Shown here piece after piece: positions 1-10,663 of a DNA stretch of 64,000 bases. A program made the translations under genes and the position numbers. The notes under the pieces were generated by a model. That model made no database searches, was not told the origin of the DNA, and saw only the letters and a program-made list of their open reading frames with translations. Within the stretch, counting starts at the first letter, position 1. Each line of letters opens with the position of its first letter. The DNA comes from Cyclobacteriaceae bacterium (GTDB taxonomy: Bacteria > Bacteroidota > Bacteroidia > Cytophagales > Cyclobacteriaceae). Where the stretch lies: contig JAHBTY010000005.1 in the NCBI GenBank assembly GCA_019638355.1, forward strand, positions 1 through 64,000, written 5' to 3'.

Positions 1-247
1 ATTGCCTTCTGCCTCCCTGAGTGAATCCTTGACAAGGGTAACAGCCAATTAGGAAATTTGCATCAGGGAAATCGGAAAAATCTCTAATGTCACCACATTC
101 AATTACATCACCAACATTGTCGGTATAAGTTTCACATGCTGCTTTGTTTATATCATTCGCCCAGACTACATTATAACCAAGTCTTTTAAGAGCCAAGTCA
201 GAACCTCCACAGCCGCTGAAGAGTGATATCGTTTTTATGCTTTTCAT
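1..247 (-). CDS. C5-cytosine DNA methyltransferase, N-terminal part (runs off window)
   Basis: The first 82 codons are readable from an ATG at 247; the rest lies left of the window. The protein should transfer a methyl group from S-adenosylmethionine to cytosine C5 in a specific DNA site. Motif I is seen as LFSGCGGSDLAL (residues about 9-20, the SAM-binding loop), then an acidic WANDIN segment (motif II/III region), and motif IV GCYPCQGFT, whose Cys is the catalytic nucleophile. Whether it is an orphan enzyme or part of a restriction-modification system cannot be told, because the neighbour is outside the window. It borders a 700-bp repeat-rich stretch, which fits an acquired module. Confidence 0.9.
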   Translation of the reverse strand, partial: MKSIKTISLFSGCGGSDLALKRLGYNVVWANDINKAACETYTDNVGDVIECGDIRDFSDFPDANFLIGCYPCQGFTQGGRRQ

Positions 248-370
248 AAACTCATTAAAGTCACTTAAAAATAGAATTTTAATTCAAAATTCGCACTATT
301 CTAAAAGTTCAAGCGCGCTGGCCCGGCCCAAAGGCGAGGTGGTGTGTTGGCATGTGGGCGGAAGCATCTT

Positions 371-415
371 TGGGCCTTGATTTTTTTGGTACTTTTTGCA
401 TCAAGGCAAAAAGTA
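371..415. repeat. Intergenic hairpin repeat
   Basis: TACTTTTTGC at 390-399 pairs perfectly with GCAAAAAGTA at 406-415 around a six-base loop, preceded by GGGCCTTGATTTTTTTGG. From memory, this string resembles an intergenic repeat common in Bacteroidota genomes; that is recollection, not a search. No gene ends immediately upstream on either strand, so it is not an obvious terminator. Confidence 0.55.
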
Positions 416-572
416 CGTAACAAAAAGTGCGAACACCGCTGTTTAATGCGTAGCGTCAGCGGAGCAATTAGAAACAATTCCTATGAGCTAATCGCATCTC
501 CAAAATGAATTTGAGAAACTCTAAGAGCGTTGGCAAGAAAGCATGTGTATTGCTGGCTTTGGTGTGCGCCAG

Positions 573-590
573 GTCCCGATAGCTATCGGA
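573..590. repeat. CCGATAGCTATCGG palindrome, copy 1
   Basis: A perfect 14-bp palindrome (576-589) inside GTCCCGATAGCTATCGGA. A fuller 20-bp version occurs at 63965-63984, where it interrupts a tRNA-like sequence. Two copies at opposite ends of the window suggest a dispersed repeat. Confidence 0.7.
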
Positions 591-736
591 AGCGCGGCCT
601 GCAATACTTATGCTTTGCGGGCTGGTGCATTCGTGCGCGCGGGCAAAAAAACTTTTAACCGTACGTTCATCATCATTAACAGGCGCTCAAGACTGTGTGC
701 ACTGAGGCCCGGATGCGGGCAGGCTTGAGCGGCTAT

Positions 737-937
737 TTAATATAACGTCAAATTATATAACTGTGCGGCTGGCATGCGCGAGACTACCGAAAACTTCAAT
801 ACGAAGCCTAAAACCCCCAGATGGCGCCTGCAGGGATGTGCGGAATGGCTGGCACCAGATGGTTAACATAATATAATTATATAACTGTGGGTCAGCAGTT
901 TAGCCAAGCAATAGTTATATAATTTATATTATGTTAA
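737..937. repeat. A+T-rich triplicated motif with a 24-bp inverted repeat
   Basis: AATTATATAACTGTG occurs at 751-765 and again at 875-889, a period of 124 bp. The second copy lies in a 24-base arm (863-886) that is the near-perfect reverse complement of 913-937 (one extra T), with a 26-base loop. The first copy is preceded by a diverged version of the same arm. The result is three related ends, two direct and one inverted, enclosing a G+C-rich body. This could be a MITE-like remnant or a cassette recombination site; no integron-type core site is clear. Confidence 0.6.
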
Positions 938-956
938 ATAAAAACCAAAGATTAGG

Positions 957-3176
957 CTAATGTTTCAAATCAACCTCTATTTGAAGTGCGTCATATTCTA
1001 CATCCTGTCCGGTCATTACAAATCCCTCGATTAGAAACTTGGCCAAATCATCAGAGGCTTGAAACGAAAACAAACCATCTACCCTTTCCGGATTCCAATA
1101 GAGTGTAGACCGGAATGTGGGATTTTTGGGAATAGAAAGATTGAACCTTTTTACCGGTTTTGTACCAGTAACGATCAAGGATTCGGATTGCAAATATTGC
1201 TCCACGCCCTTTTTGGTCTTAACATCTACAATTCCTTGTTTACCCAACAAACCGGTACTAATTAGTTTTTCGGGTGCATAATAAATGGTAATAGACTTCA
1301 CATCCGCGGGGTTTAGTGTTAAAAATTTGCTGTTATCAAGGGTAGCATAGTTATCAATCAAATAGAGCGGATTATCAGTTGCTTGCCGAGCAGTTAGCCC
1401 TACCCGCACCCATGCATCTGTTTTTGTCCTTCCAACGGATAACGAGGGAACTACTTCTCGTATCAGTTCAGGCATGGTTTCGAAGTCAATATATTTATCG
1501 GGCATTACAGTTACATCACCTCGTCCAAGCCAATCTTCCGCTACTTCAAATTCATGTTCTTCGTTTTTAAAACGCTTATTTTGAAAAGCCTTATACGAAA
1601 TATCAATTCGATTAACATCATTTTTATAGGCAGCATACCGATCAATAGTGTCGAGACTGCTAAACGAAATAGGTTCGGTTTTGTCGTGAACAAGTTCATT
1701 CCATTCGATCTCTACGGGAATACGAATGCCCTTATACTCTGCTACAACAAATAACTCATCCGAGCCACTTAACTTCGGAATGGTGAGGCTTATAAAACCA
1801 TCTTTGGTATTTGTAAATGTTTGATGGCTGTATTTCATTTTTTGAAGCAACAAGGCCACCTGTGTGCCAACAGGAACAGGCTCGGTTGAACCTGCATATT
1901 TTACATATCCATTGCGTTCAACCACATAGAGCGGTTGAAAGGGTTTTCTATTTTTATCCGGAGAAAGAATTTCTTGGCTCGGTAGTTCGCGGGTCTCAGC
2001 TAAAAGCCAACTGTCAATTAGTGAAATAGTAGCCGAATCTGTCGGATAAGGTGATGCAAATCCAGCCTTTATCCAAGCCAGGTGTGGCTGGGCTCCTGTT
2101 GGAAATACATGACAATTTATTACCCTGAAAAGCATGTTATCCATTTCAGTTGTCCGATTAAACTTTACATCCAATAGTTCTCTGGGCTCAAGTTGTGTTT
2201 TGACTGTTTCAAGTTTAAAAGCCTGTTTCTGCAATGGAATATAAAAATCACGTGTTGCTAGAAACTCACCTGTTTGATTAACAACACTTACTTTGTTTAT
2301 ACCGGGTGGTAATGTTTCTAAAGGAATGGTGAATTCATTTATTTGAGATCGCAGGATTTCTGAAGTGTGAATTTTTCCTCTACCAGTAACCAATACCGTT
2401 AAAAGTTCAAGTTTATATTTCGATGAACGTTCCAATTGTATAAAAATAGTGGTTGAAGTACGCCTCATTTGAAGAGCGATACCTTCTCGCTCTTGTGTTG
2501 GTAGTGCTTGAAATTGTGAATCATTTTTCCATCGGAATGAAAGAATTGTTTCATCGTTAGGCTGAATTAGAAAGGCACCTGTACCCCATGCATTGGTGGT
2601 ATCTGAAAGTACCACACTCCCATTCTGATTAATAACTTCAAAGGGACGGTTTTTATAATCGCTGTTAAAACCTAGTTTATTAACAAGCCCTTGCACGTAA
2701 CACCCTCCTTCTGATCTGATTTTTATCTTGGTGGTAGGCAATGCCTGAATTACCTGCGTGTGCACAACGGGTAACACTTGTGTAAATACTTTGTTAAAGT
2801 TGCGCATCTGATTGGTTCTGGCTTTTACCTGATACAAACCCGGTTGCAGTGTGTCTGAAAGAGCCAAATAACTAAACCCATTGCCTTTAGAAATGGTGAA
2901 CAAGGAAGTCTCGATGGTTTTTCCCATTGGATTGATCAGATTGATTTCAGCCAATTCATCATGCAAGTTTGCAGCGAATGGATTAAGACGATAAAAAGCT
3001 TTAAAGTAGATGGTATCTCCAGGCAGATATTTATCCTGATTAAAGACCAGCATAAGATCAGGCTCAGGCCATGCCTTAAAATAGGCATTGGTTTGCTCAA
3101 TCACTTTTGGCTCAGGTTGGCTTATCGCTAACTTAGTAGAACAGAGAAAACAAATTAGAAGACACAACCTCACCAT
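957..3176 (-). CDS. Exported MG2/plug-like surface protein
   Basis: A 739-residue protein with a signal peptide (residues 1-19, ending ISQ). The early segment around KYLPGDTIYFKAFYRL (about residues 49-64) matches the macroglobulin MG2-like beta domain often found in Bacteroidota surface proteins. Near the C terminus, PLYLIDNYATL followed by PADVKSITIYYAPEKL and GIVDVKTKKG reads like the plug domain of SusC/TonB receptors, but no beta-barrel follows. It is the last gene of an operon behind the receptor (4291-6987) and the DUF4249 lipoprotein, overlapping the latter by 7 bp. It probably works with them at the outer membrane; the ligand is unknown. Confidence 0.7.
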   Translation of the reverse strand: MVRLCLLICFLCSTKLAISQPEPKVIEQTNAYFKAWPEPDLMLVFNQDKYLPGDTIYFKAFYRLNPFAANLHDELAEINLINPMGKTIETSLFTISKGNGFSYLALSDTLQPGLYQVKARTNQMRNFNKVFTQVLPVVHTQVIQALPTTKIKIRSEGGCYVQGLVNKLGFNSDYKNRPFEVINQNGSVVLSDTTNAWGTGAFLIQPNDETILSFRWKNDSQFQALPTQEREGIALQMRRTSTTIFIQLERSSKYKLELLTVLVTGRGKIHTSEILRSQINEFTIPLETLPPGINKVSVVNQTGEFLATRDFYIPLQKQAFKLETVKTQLEPRELLDVKFNRTTEMDNMLFRVINCHVFPTGAQPHLAWIKAGFASPYPTDSATISLIDSWLLAETRELPSQEILSPDKNRKPFQPLYVVERNGYVKYAGSTEPVPVGTQVALLLQKMKYSHQTFTNTKDGFISLTIPKLSGSDELFVVAEYKGIRIPVEIEWNELVHDKTEPISFSSLDTIDRYAAYKNDVNRIDISYKAFQNKRFKNEEHEFEVAEDWLGRGDVTVMPDKYIDFETMPELIREVVPSLSVGRTKTDAWVRVGLTARQATDNPLYLIDNYATLDNSKFLTLNPADVKSITIYYAPEKLISTGLLGKQGIVDVKTKKGVEQYLQSESLIVTGTKPVKRFNLSIPKNPTFRSTLYWNPERVDGLFSFQASDDLAKFLIEGFVMTGQDVEYDALQIEVDLKH

Positions 3177-4291
3177 CCTTCTGGCTTTTGATTGGTAGCA
3201 TTCTTAAAGAAGTCATAACAAGGCTTGGTAATCAGGTCAATGGGGGGCAAATTTAAAGGAACGTCTTCAGGGTAGATATAAATAGTTCTTTTGGTAACTG
3301 CAGCTGCCCAAAATAGACCTACCACTCTTTCTCGGCCGTTTAATGACTGAATATTTCCTCTTATTTCGCCTGATGGAGGTTGAAATATACTGGACGCATT
3401 TTCCTTCTGATCTCGAACAAGCTTAAAAAAATCAAATGCATTTCGGGTAAGACTCATTTGTTCAACCTCGACTTTAAATTTTGAATAGAACGTTGCGTTA
3501 GTGACCGGCACTTCAGCAACTTTTACTTTTTTGAAATTATTACCCTCTATAAATTGAGTATCCGATAATTGCGGCTGTGATTCCCTAATTGTAACCCAGC
3601 AGTTACAGCACTCGCATGGCCCTACTTTAATAATAATTGTTCCGCTACCTCCGGGAGCAGGCCCAACAATGTAACCACTACAAGGCCATGGATCTTCATA
3701 TGGTCTATAAGGTGGTATCCAAGTCATATGCAATTCGGGAGATGTTATTACTTCATAGGTGCCTGTATACCTCCATCGAATATATTTTTCCGGGGCATCT
3801 CCAGAGTTAGCATCAACATAAATATTAAAGATATGATCATCCACTTCCCCATATGTAACCAATTTAGTCCTTGCTTCAAATTCATATTCTATATTCGAGA
3901 TATCTCCTACTGGATTTATTCGCTCAGGCTGTGATTCATACTCTTGCCCATCAGGCGTTTTAATGCGAATAAAATACGAATGATTAACTTGACCTTGAAT
4001 GCTATAGTTGGTTATGTAAATACCGGGTTCCCTTTCAGTTAGTATTTCCTGATTGCCAATGTCATCAAACAATGTAACCTGCGCATTAGATACCATTGAA
4101 CGAATACCTGAATTTGTTCCTACTGGAAATCCGCGCGAAATCTTTACTGTATAAGGTGGCAATTCATTAGTAATAGAACCTTCAACAACCAGGAGACTTT
4201 GCATTTCCGGTACGTCAAATTCAACACGTTCAACGCATGCTCCGATAGCATTAAAGATTATTAACCATACTAGATATCTACCTCTTCTCAT
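3170..4291 (-). CDS. DUF4249 outer-membrane lipoprotein
   Basis: A 373-residue protein. The N terminus (MRRGRYLVWLIIFNAIGAC) is a lipoprotein signal with the acylated Cys at residue 19. SLLVVEGSITNELPPYTVKI is the characteristic opening of the DUF4249 family, a beta-sandwich family encoded next to TonB-dependent receptors in Bacteroidota and presumed to act as their surface partner, as SusD does for SusC. Its ATG overlaps the receptor stop codon by one base (TAATG), so the two are translationally coupled. A Cys-rich loop (ECCNCW, about residues 229-234) is unusual for this family and could bind metal or form disulfides. Confidence 0.85.
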   Translation of the reverse strand: MRRGRYLVWLIIFNAIGACVERVEFDVPEMQSLLVVEGSITNELPPYTVKISRGFPVGTNSGIRSMVSNAQVTLFDDIGNQEILTEREPGIYITNYSIQGQVNHSYFIRIKTPDGQEYESQPERINPVGDISNIEYEFEARTKLVTYGEVDDHIFNIYVDANSGDAPEKYIRWRYTGTYEVITSPELHMTWIPPYRPYEDPWPCSGYIVGPAPGGSGTIIIKVGPCECCNCWVTIRESQPQLSDTQFIEGNNFKKVKVAEVPVTNATFYSKFKVEVEQMSLTRNAFDFFKLVRDQKENASSIFQPPSGEIRGNIQSLNGRERVVGLFWAAAVTKRTIYIYPEDVPLNLPPIDLITKPCYDFFKNATNQKPEGW

Positions 4292-6987
4292 TATTCAATT
4301 TTAATTGTATAACTGATTGCAGGAAACGCTGTGCCGATTATGGAGAGTTGATATGGAACAGGTACACCATTGCCATCATCTTTAAAAAATACTGTGTAAG
4401 GATTTTTTCTGCCATAAACATTATAAACGCTAAATATCAATGTGCCCTTCCAGCGTTGCTTTCGCTTATGATTACCTTCAAAAACCAAAGCAAGGTCAAG
4501 ACGGTGATAATCTGGAATGCGATATTGGTTTCGTGATGAAAAAAAAGCAACCGGGTTTCCTTCAAATTCAAATGCCGAAACAGGAATGGTTACTGGGCGC
4601 CCCGTATGGTAAGTAAAATTACCAGTAAAAAAATGCCTGCGTGAAAAACTATACTTCCACGATACATTTGCAATATGTGGTTGATCAAAATTAGATGGAT
4701 ATTTTTTGCCTTGATTAATCGACTCGCTTGAAAAATAACTATCAATAACCCGAAAACTGCGGGAATAGGTATAATTAAGAGTCCCTGTTAATCTTCCTGT
4801 ATTTTTTGCTAAGTAAGATTCAATACCGTAGGCAAAACCTTTGCCTTGTAAAAGGTCTGTTTCTAATTGTGGGTTTAAAACTAGTTGAGCTCCATCTTTA
4901 AAGTCGACTATGTTGGCTAGGTGCTTATAAAAACCTTCTACAAAAAAATTATACTTTTTGGATTTTGAATCCCGGTAATATCCAATTGATATCTGGTCGG
5001 CTCGCTGAGGCTTAAAATAAAAGTTACTTGGCTGCCAGATATCTACTGGGGTTACAGATGCCGAGTTAGTTATTAAATGTAAAAACTGATTTATACGATG
5101 GTAACCAAATTTAATTGATGCTCTATCCGATCGTTGCCAGCGTATTGAAAGTCGAGGTTCAAAGCCTCCGTAAGCTTTAATAACTTGTCCACGGCTATAG
5201 GTAATTGTATCGGTAACTGATCCCGGTTCGCGCGGTGCTTCTGCATTGTATCTATAAACAGGTTGAGGTCCGAATGCCATAAATAAGGGCAATCTAATTC
5301 CTGTTTCTACATTCCAGTTTTTTCGCAAGGTCCAGACATCTGAAGCGTATAATGCATTTTCGATAGTAAATTGATTGTCGAGCGACAATTTGTTAGCATT
5401 CGATAATTCCGAGCCCGGCTTAAGCTCACCTGGCTGAATATGGTATAACAGCGTTTGTAAACCGCCACTTAGGTTATGCCCCCTTAGCTGATAGTGGAAA
5501 TCTGAACTGAGCCGTACTGTGTTAATTTGAAAAGTTAGTTTTGAAGCTGTCTCCGGTACGACATTAGATACAGCATAGCCGTACTTACTAAAGCCTACCT
5601 GAAATTCGCCATTAAGCTGTTCTGAAAACTGATGGTTCATGCGGCTCGTTACTAGAAAATTTTTCCATTGGTAGGTTGTATCTCCGCTTAGGCTAAATGC
5701 ATCTTCGCTTGCATAGGCTGACAATGAAAATATTGTCTTTTCAGAAAATTTATGGTTGAGTTTCAAGGTTCCATCATAAAAGTTAACAGAACTATTTCTC
5801 AGATCAATATAATCAGTTCGTATTGAATTGATAAGCCAATTAGAGTAGGTAGTCCGAAATGATCCTAACAAAGATGTTTTATTCTTTTTGATCGGGCCGT
5901 GAACAGCCAAATTGCTTGTTACTAATCCTATGCCACCACTCCCCGTCCATTTTTCAAAACTCCCCTCACGGGATTGAATGTCCAAAACAGATGAATTTCT
6001 ACCACCATATTCAGCTGGTATTCCGCCTCGAAAAAATGAGACATCTCGTATAATCTCAGAATTGAAGGAAGATAAAAAACCAAACGCATGTGAACTATTA
6101 AATATCGGCATGTCATCAAACAAAACAAGGTTTTGATCTACACTCCCACCCCGGACGTTGAAACCAGCAGCAGCTTCACCTACTGTCGTAACACCAGGTA
6201 ATGTTTGGATTTGTTTAATCAGGTCTGCTTCACCCATAAATGCAGGTGCCCTTTTAATTTCGCGCATGGTTAGCTGAAGTTGCCCAATACGGCTCGTTGT
6301 AACATCAGTTATAGATTTATCTGTAATGATAACTTCATCTAACATGTGTGGGGATTTGTCTAATGAAATATCGAGTATTCCATCGGAGTAGATTTCTAAA
6401 TCAATAACTACGCTTTCGTAGTTCAGATACCGAAACGTTAGTGCATGCGCACCTGGATTAAGAGCAATTGTAAATTTACCATCGGGATCAGTTGTAACTC
6501 CAAATGAATTTCCTAATTCAATTGTAACCCCAGGTATTGGTTCTAATGTTTTGCCGTCCAGTACCTTTCCGGAAAGTTGTGCATGTTTAGTGGTTGTATT
6601 ATCAGGATTTCCAATAATGGTTTTGTAAACCTTAATTTCATTTACCTCAGCTAAGGTTAACATTCGATTTCTGGCAAAGGCATATTCTGGATCTTTAATG
6701 AAAACTACACTATTGGGGTATAATGAAACAAAACTGATGTCCGAACCAGATAAAGTTGAGATGAGAGTTTCCTCTAATGTTTCATGTTGAGACAGTATAA
6801 CAACTTTAAAAGCTCTTAACCAGTCAGGCATATAATGGAACTTCGCTTGTGTCTTTTCCTCTATCTCTTGAAGGAATAACGTCAGTGGCTTACCTTCAAA
6901 TGTTTTGTCAACTGGAGTTTGCAACACCTGCGCTTTACCTAGCGTAAGAGTAAAAATGAAGAGACTGCCCAGAAAAAGTTGTTTCAA
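4291..6987 (-). CDS. TonB-dependent receptor with carboxypeptidase-like domain
   Basis: An 898-residue outer-membrane transporter. In order: signal peptide (1-19), an STN-like secretin/TonB N-terminal segment (about 28-110), a carboxypeptidase-D-like beta sandwich (about 138-215, LSGKVLDGKTLEPIPGVTI), a plug domain (about 235-345, with GGIPAEYGGR), then a 22-strand-type barrel to the C terminus. It is the first gene of the operon that continues into DUF4249 and the MG2/plug protein. Receptors with this layout import or recognise large ligands using TonB energy; a STN domain often means signalling to an anti-sigma factor, but none is nearby. The substrate cannot be told from sequence. Confidence 0.92.
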   Translation of the reverse strand: MKQLFLGSLFIFTLTLGKAQVLQTPVDKTFEGKPLTLFLQEIEEKTQAKFHYMPDWLRAFKVVILSQHETLEETLISTLSGSDISFVSLYPNSVVFIKDPEYAFARNRMLTLAEVNEIKVYKTIIGNPDNTTTKHAQLSGKVLDGKTLEPIPGVTIELGNSFGVTTDPDGKFTIALNPGAHALTFRYLNYESVVIDLEIYSDGILDISLDKSPHMLDEVIITDKSITDVTTSRIGQLQLTMREIKRAPAFMGEADLIKQIQTLPGVTTVGEAAAGFNVRGGSVDQNLVLFDDMPIFNSSHAFGFLSSFNSEIIRDVSFFRGGIPAEYGGRNSSVLDIQSREGSFEKWTGSGGIGLVTSNLAVHGPIKKNKTSLLGSFRTTYSNWLINSIRTDYIDLRNSSVNFYDGTLKLNHKFSEKTIFSLSAYASEDAFSLSGDTTYQWKNFLVTSRMNHQFSEQLNGEFQVGFSKYGYAVSNVVPETASKLTFQINTVRLSSDFHYQLRGHNLSGGLQTLLYHIQPGELKPGSELSNANKLSLDNQFTIENALYASDVWTLRKNWNVETGIRLPLFMAFGPQPVYRYNAEAPREPGSVTDTITYSRGQVIKAYGGFEPRLSIRWQRSDRASIKFGYHRINQFLHLITNSASVTPVDIWQPSNFYFKPQRADQISIGYYRDSKSKKYNFFVEGFYKHLANIVDFKDGAQLVLNPQLETDLLQGKGFAYGIESYLAKNTGRLTGTLNYTYSRSFRVIDSYFSSESINQGKKYPSNFDQPHIANVSWKYSFSRRHFFTGNFTYHTGRPVTIPVSAFEFEGNPVAFFSSRNQYRIPDYHRLDLALVFEGNHKRKQRWKGTLIFSVYNVYGRKNPYTVFFKDDGNGVPVPYQLSIIGTAFPAISYTIKIE

Positions 6988-7068
6988 TTTTTTTAGATTA
7001 AGTTCCTTCGCTTGATCGATCTAAAATAAGCCCTACGCCATACTTTTATCAAGAAATTATCTTAACGG

Positions 7069-7600
7069 TTAGTCTGATTTAGGATTCAGAAATACTCTAC
7101 TAGTTAAAATGCCATCCGGGTGGTTAATTCGTACCAGGTAGACACCACTTGACAGTCGGTCACCTAAATGATTTACTCCTCCCCATTCAAACCGTTTACT
7201 AAACGTAGTCTTGTATACCAAACGCCCGGTTAAATCAAAGACTTCAAATTCATTTAAAGTCAACACGTTATCAGTTTCAACAAAAAGTGATTTTGTAAAA
7301 GGATTTGGAAAAATCCGAATCCCGGATTTAGGGTTTACGGCTGTTATATGACTGCAGTTACCGGGCATATTCGTGTCCATCCAGGCTAACCCGCTGCAAA
7401 ATCCAAGTCTTTAGAAAATTGAGTTCATCGGCATACGTGGCACCTATATATTGATTAGGCCACACATACGTTCCTAAATCGGCCAGCGTACATAGTTGCG
7501 TTGTTGTGCAGCATCCAGCACACTGGCGATCGAATCTACCATCATACGCCTGAACCAAAACATGCGGTATTGATCGTTCACATCCAGCCGGTGCAAACTG
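7069..7600 (-). pseudogene. CotH-family exported protein, C-terminal remnant with T9SS tail
   Basis: Only the C terminus of a CotH-like spore-coat-kinase-type protein remains, broken by at least two frameshifts. Joining frames gives FWFRRMMVDSIASVLDAAQQ, then RNYVRWPI, then LGTYVWPNQY, then ADELNFLKTWILQRV, then SWMDTNMPGN, the normal end of this family. One shift is a missing T near 7470-7480 (ATTTAGGA); the other is an extra C at about 7385 (AGCCTGGATGG). The last 80 residues are a T9SS sorting domain (FPNPFTKSLFVE, GVYLVRINH). No upstream kinase core is present. It lies directly downstream of the HlyD/TolC remnant. Confidence 0.8.
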
Positions 7601-7645
7601 TGCATTGGCTAATTAATCAACGTTGCAGAATAACTAATACCCTGA

Positions 7646-8565
7646 TCACCTTAGGATGGGATTTAATTCTGATGAAAGAAAATTCCTAACCGGTTGCTGT
7701 TGCAACACTTCGGCATAACTCAGAAACTCTATATAACTCAAATAAATTTCTTGCTGTAAACGGGTGGTCATTGTTTTCAGTTTGATCAGATTATTTTGCA
7801 TGCGGACTACGGCCATCGGGTTGCTGTCTTTAATTTGTTGTAAGGTAGTGGCCACTGCGCCTACGTTCAGGTTCTCTGTCATAGCCTGCATTTCGCGATA
7901 ACGCTTTATTAAACTTTTAATTTTTTCGCGACTAATTTCAAGTCCTGCCTGTTGATCGTTTTTAGCTGTATTAAACTCACCCTCTGCTTCCAGCATTTCG
8001 AGTTTACGTTTGGTCATATCACCTTTATTGGGATTAAAGATGGGAACGGTTATACCAAGGCTAATACTCCAGGGCCTGCGGTTTTGTTCCGTACGCCATT
8101 GCTGGTATTGTGTCTGAATAAAACCCATGTTGATATTAGCCTTCTCTAATTGCCACTCGCGGTTAGCCAGGTCTATCTGCTTTTCGCGATAGGTAAAATT
8201 TCTGCGTCCAACTCTTCCAGAATAATACTGTTTTCGGCTTTGATGTAGGCAATAGCGGCTTCTGTTAATTTTGCTTTTTCGGTTTGCTCCGATTTTAAGA
8301 TGGCAATCCGGTTAGTCAGTTTTGCAATTTCAATCTCTAACTCCTGGCTGGTTAGTTCAACCAGCACATTGCCTTCTTTCACTTGCATGCCGGGCACTAC
8401 AGGCAATGTTTTCACAAGTGCCGATTTCTCAGAATTGATTTTATATTCTTTAGTTTGAGCCAATCCAATGGCAGCATCTCCGCTTCCGCGGAAGTATCGC
8501 GAGCTGATGAACAACATCGCGAAGAATAATAAACCAATTAATAAATAGAACCAGTTAAAACGCAT
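7646..8565 (-). pseudogene. HlyD-TolC remnant: deletion-fused secretion genes
   Basis: Two open pieces. 8173-8565 encodes the first 130 residues of an HlyD-type membrane fusion protein: one N-terminal membrane helix, a lipoyl-like half (VVPGMQVKEGNVLVELTSQE) and the start of the coiled-coil hairpin, ending at a premature stop. In the next frame YREKQIDLANREWQLEK runs into 7646-8128, which is the C-terminal third of a TolC-family outer-membrane protein (PWSISLGITVPIFNPNKGD, EVLQQQPVRNFLSSEL). The HlyD C terminus and TolC N terminus are missing, so a deletion plus frameshift has joined two formerly adjacent genes. Confidence 0.75.
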
Positions 8566-8577
8566 ATTACGATTGTT

Positions 8578-10605
<2,028 letters not shown>

Positions 10606-10607
<2 letters not shown>

Positions 10608-10643
10608 AAAATCCCGACTGCATGTGTAAAGTCGGGATTTTTT
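10606..10643. terminator. Bidirectional intrinsic terminator
   Basis: AAAAAATCCCGACT pairs with AGTCGGGATTTTTT around a ten-base loop, between the convergent ABC-F gene and the TPR gene. A and T runs flank both sides, so it can stop transcription from either direction. Confidence 0.9.
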
Positions 10644-10663
10644 TGGTTTACAAAGCGGTTGGA

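Larger units (their letters stand above)
248..956. other. Gene-free mosaic repeat region
   Basis: About 700 bp between the methyltransferase start and the next gene. No convincing coding sequence was found: the only longer open frame (543-728) is short, Cys/Arg-rich and unlike a protein. The stretch combines a hairpin repeat (390-415), a palindrome (576-589), G+C-rich segments, and A+T-rich repeats with a long inverted repeat (737-937). Base composition changes abruptly several times, as expected from accumulated mobile or cassette debris. Confidence 0.6.

Noticed and set aside
543-728. 61-codon open frame in the repeat-rich left region
   Set aside because: Cys/Arg-rich, crosses the palindrome at 576-589, no promoter or domain; looks like chance reading of repeats.
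8483-8494. CTTCCGCGGAAG palindrome, also at 28031-28042
   Set aside because: Both copies lie within coding sequence and a 12-bp palindrome twice in 64 kb carries little weight.
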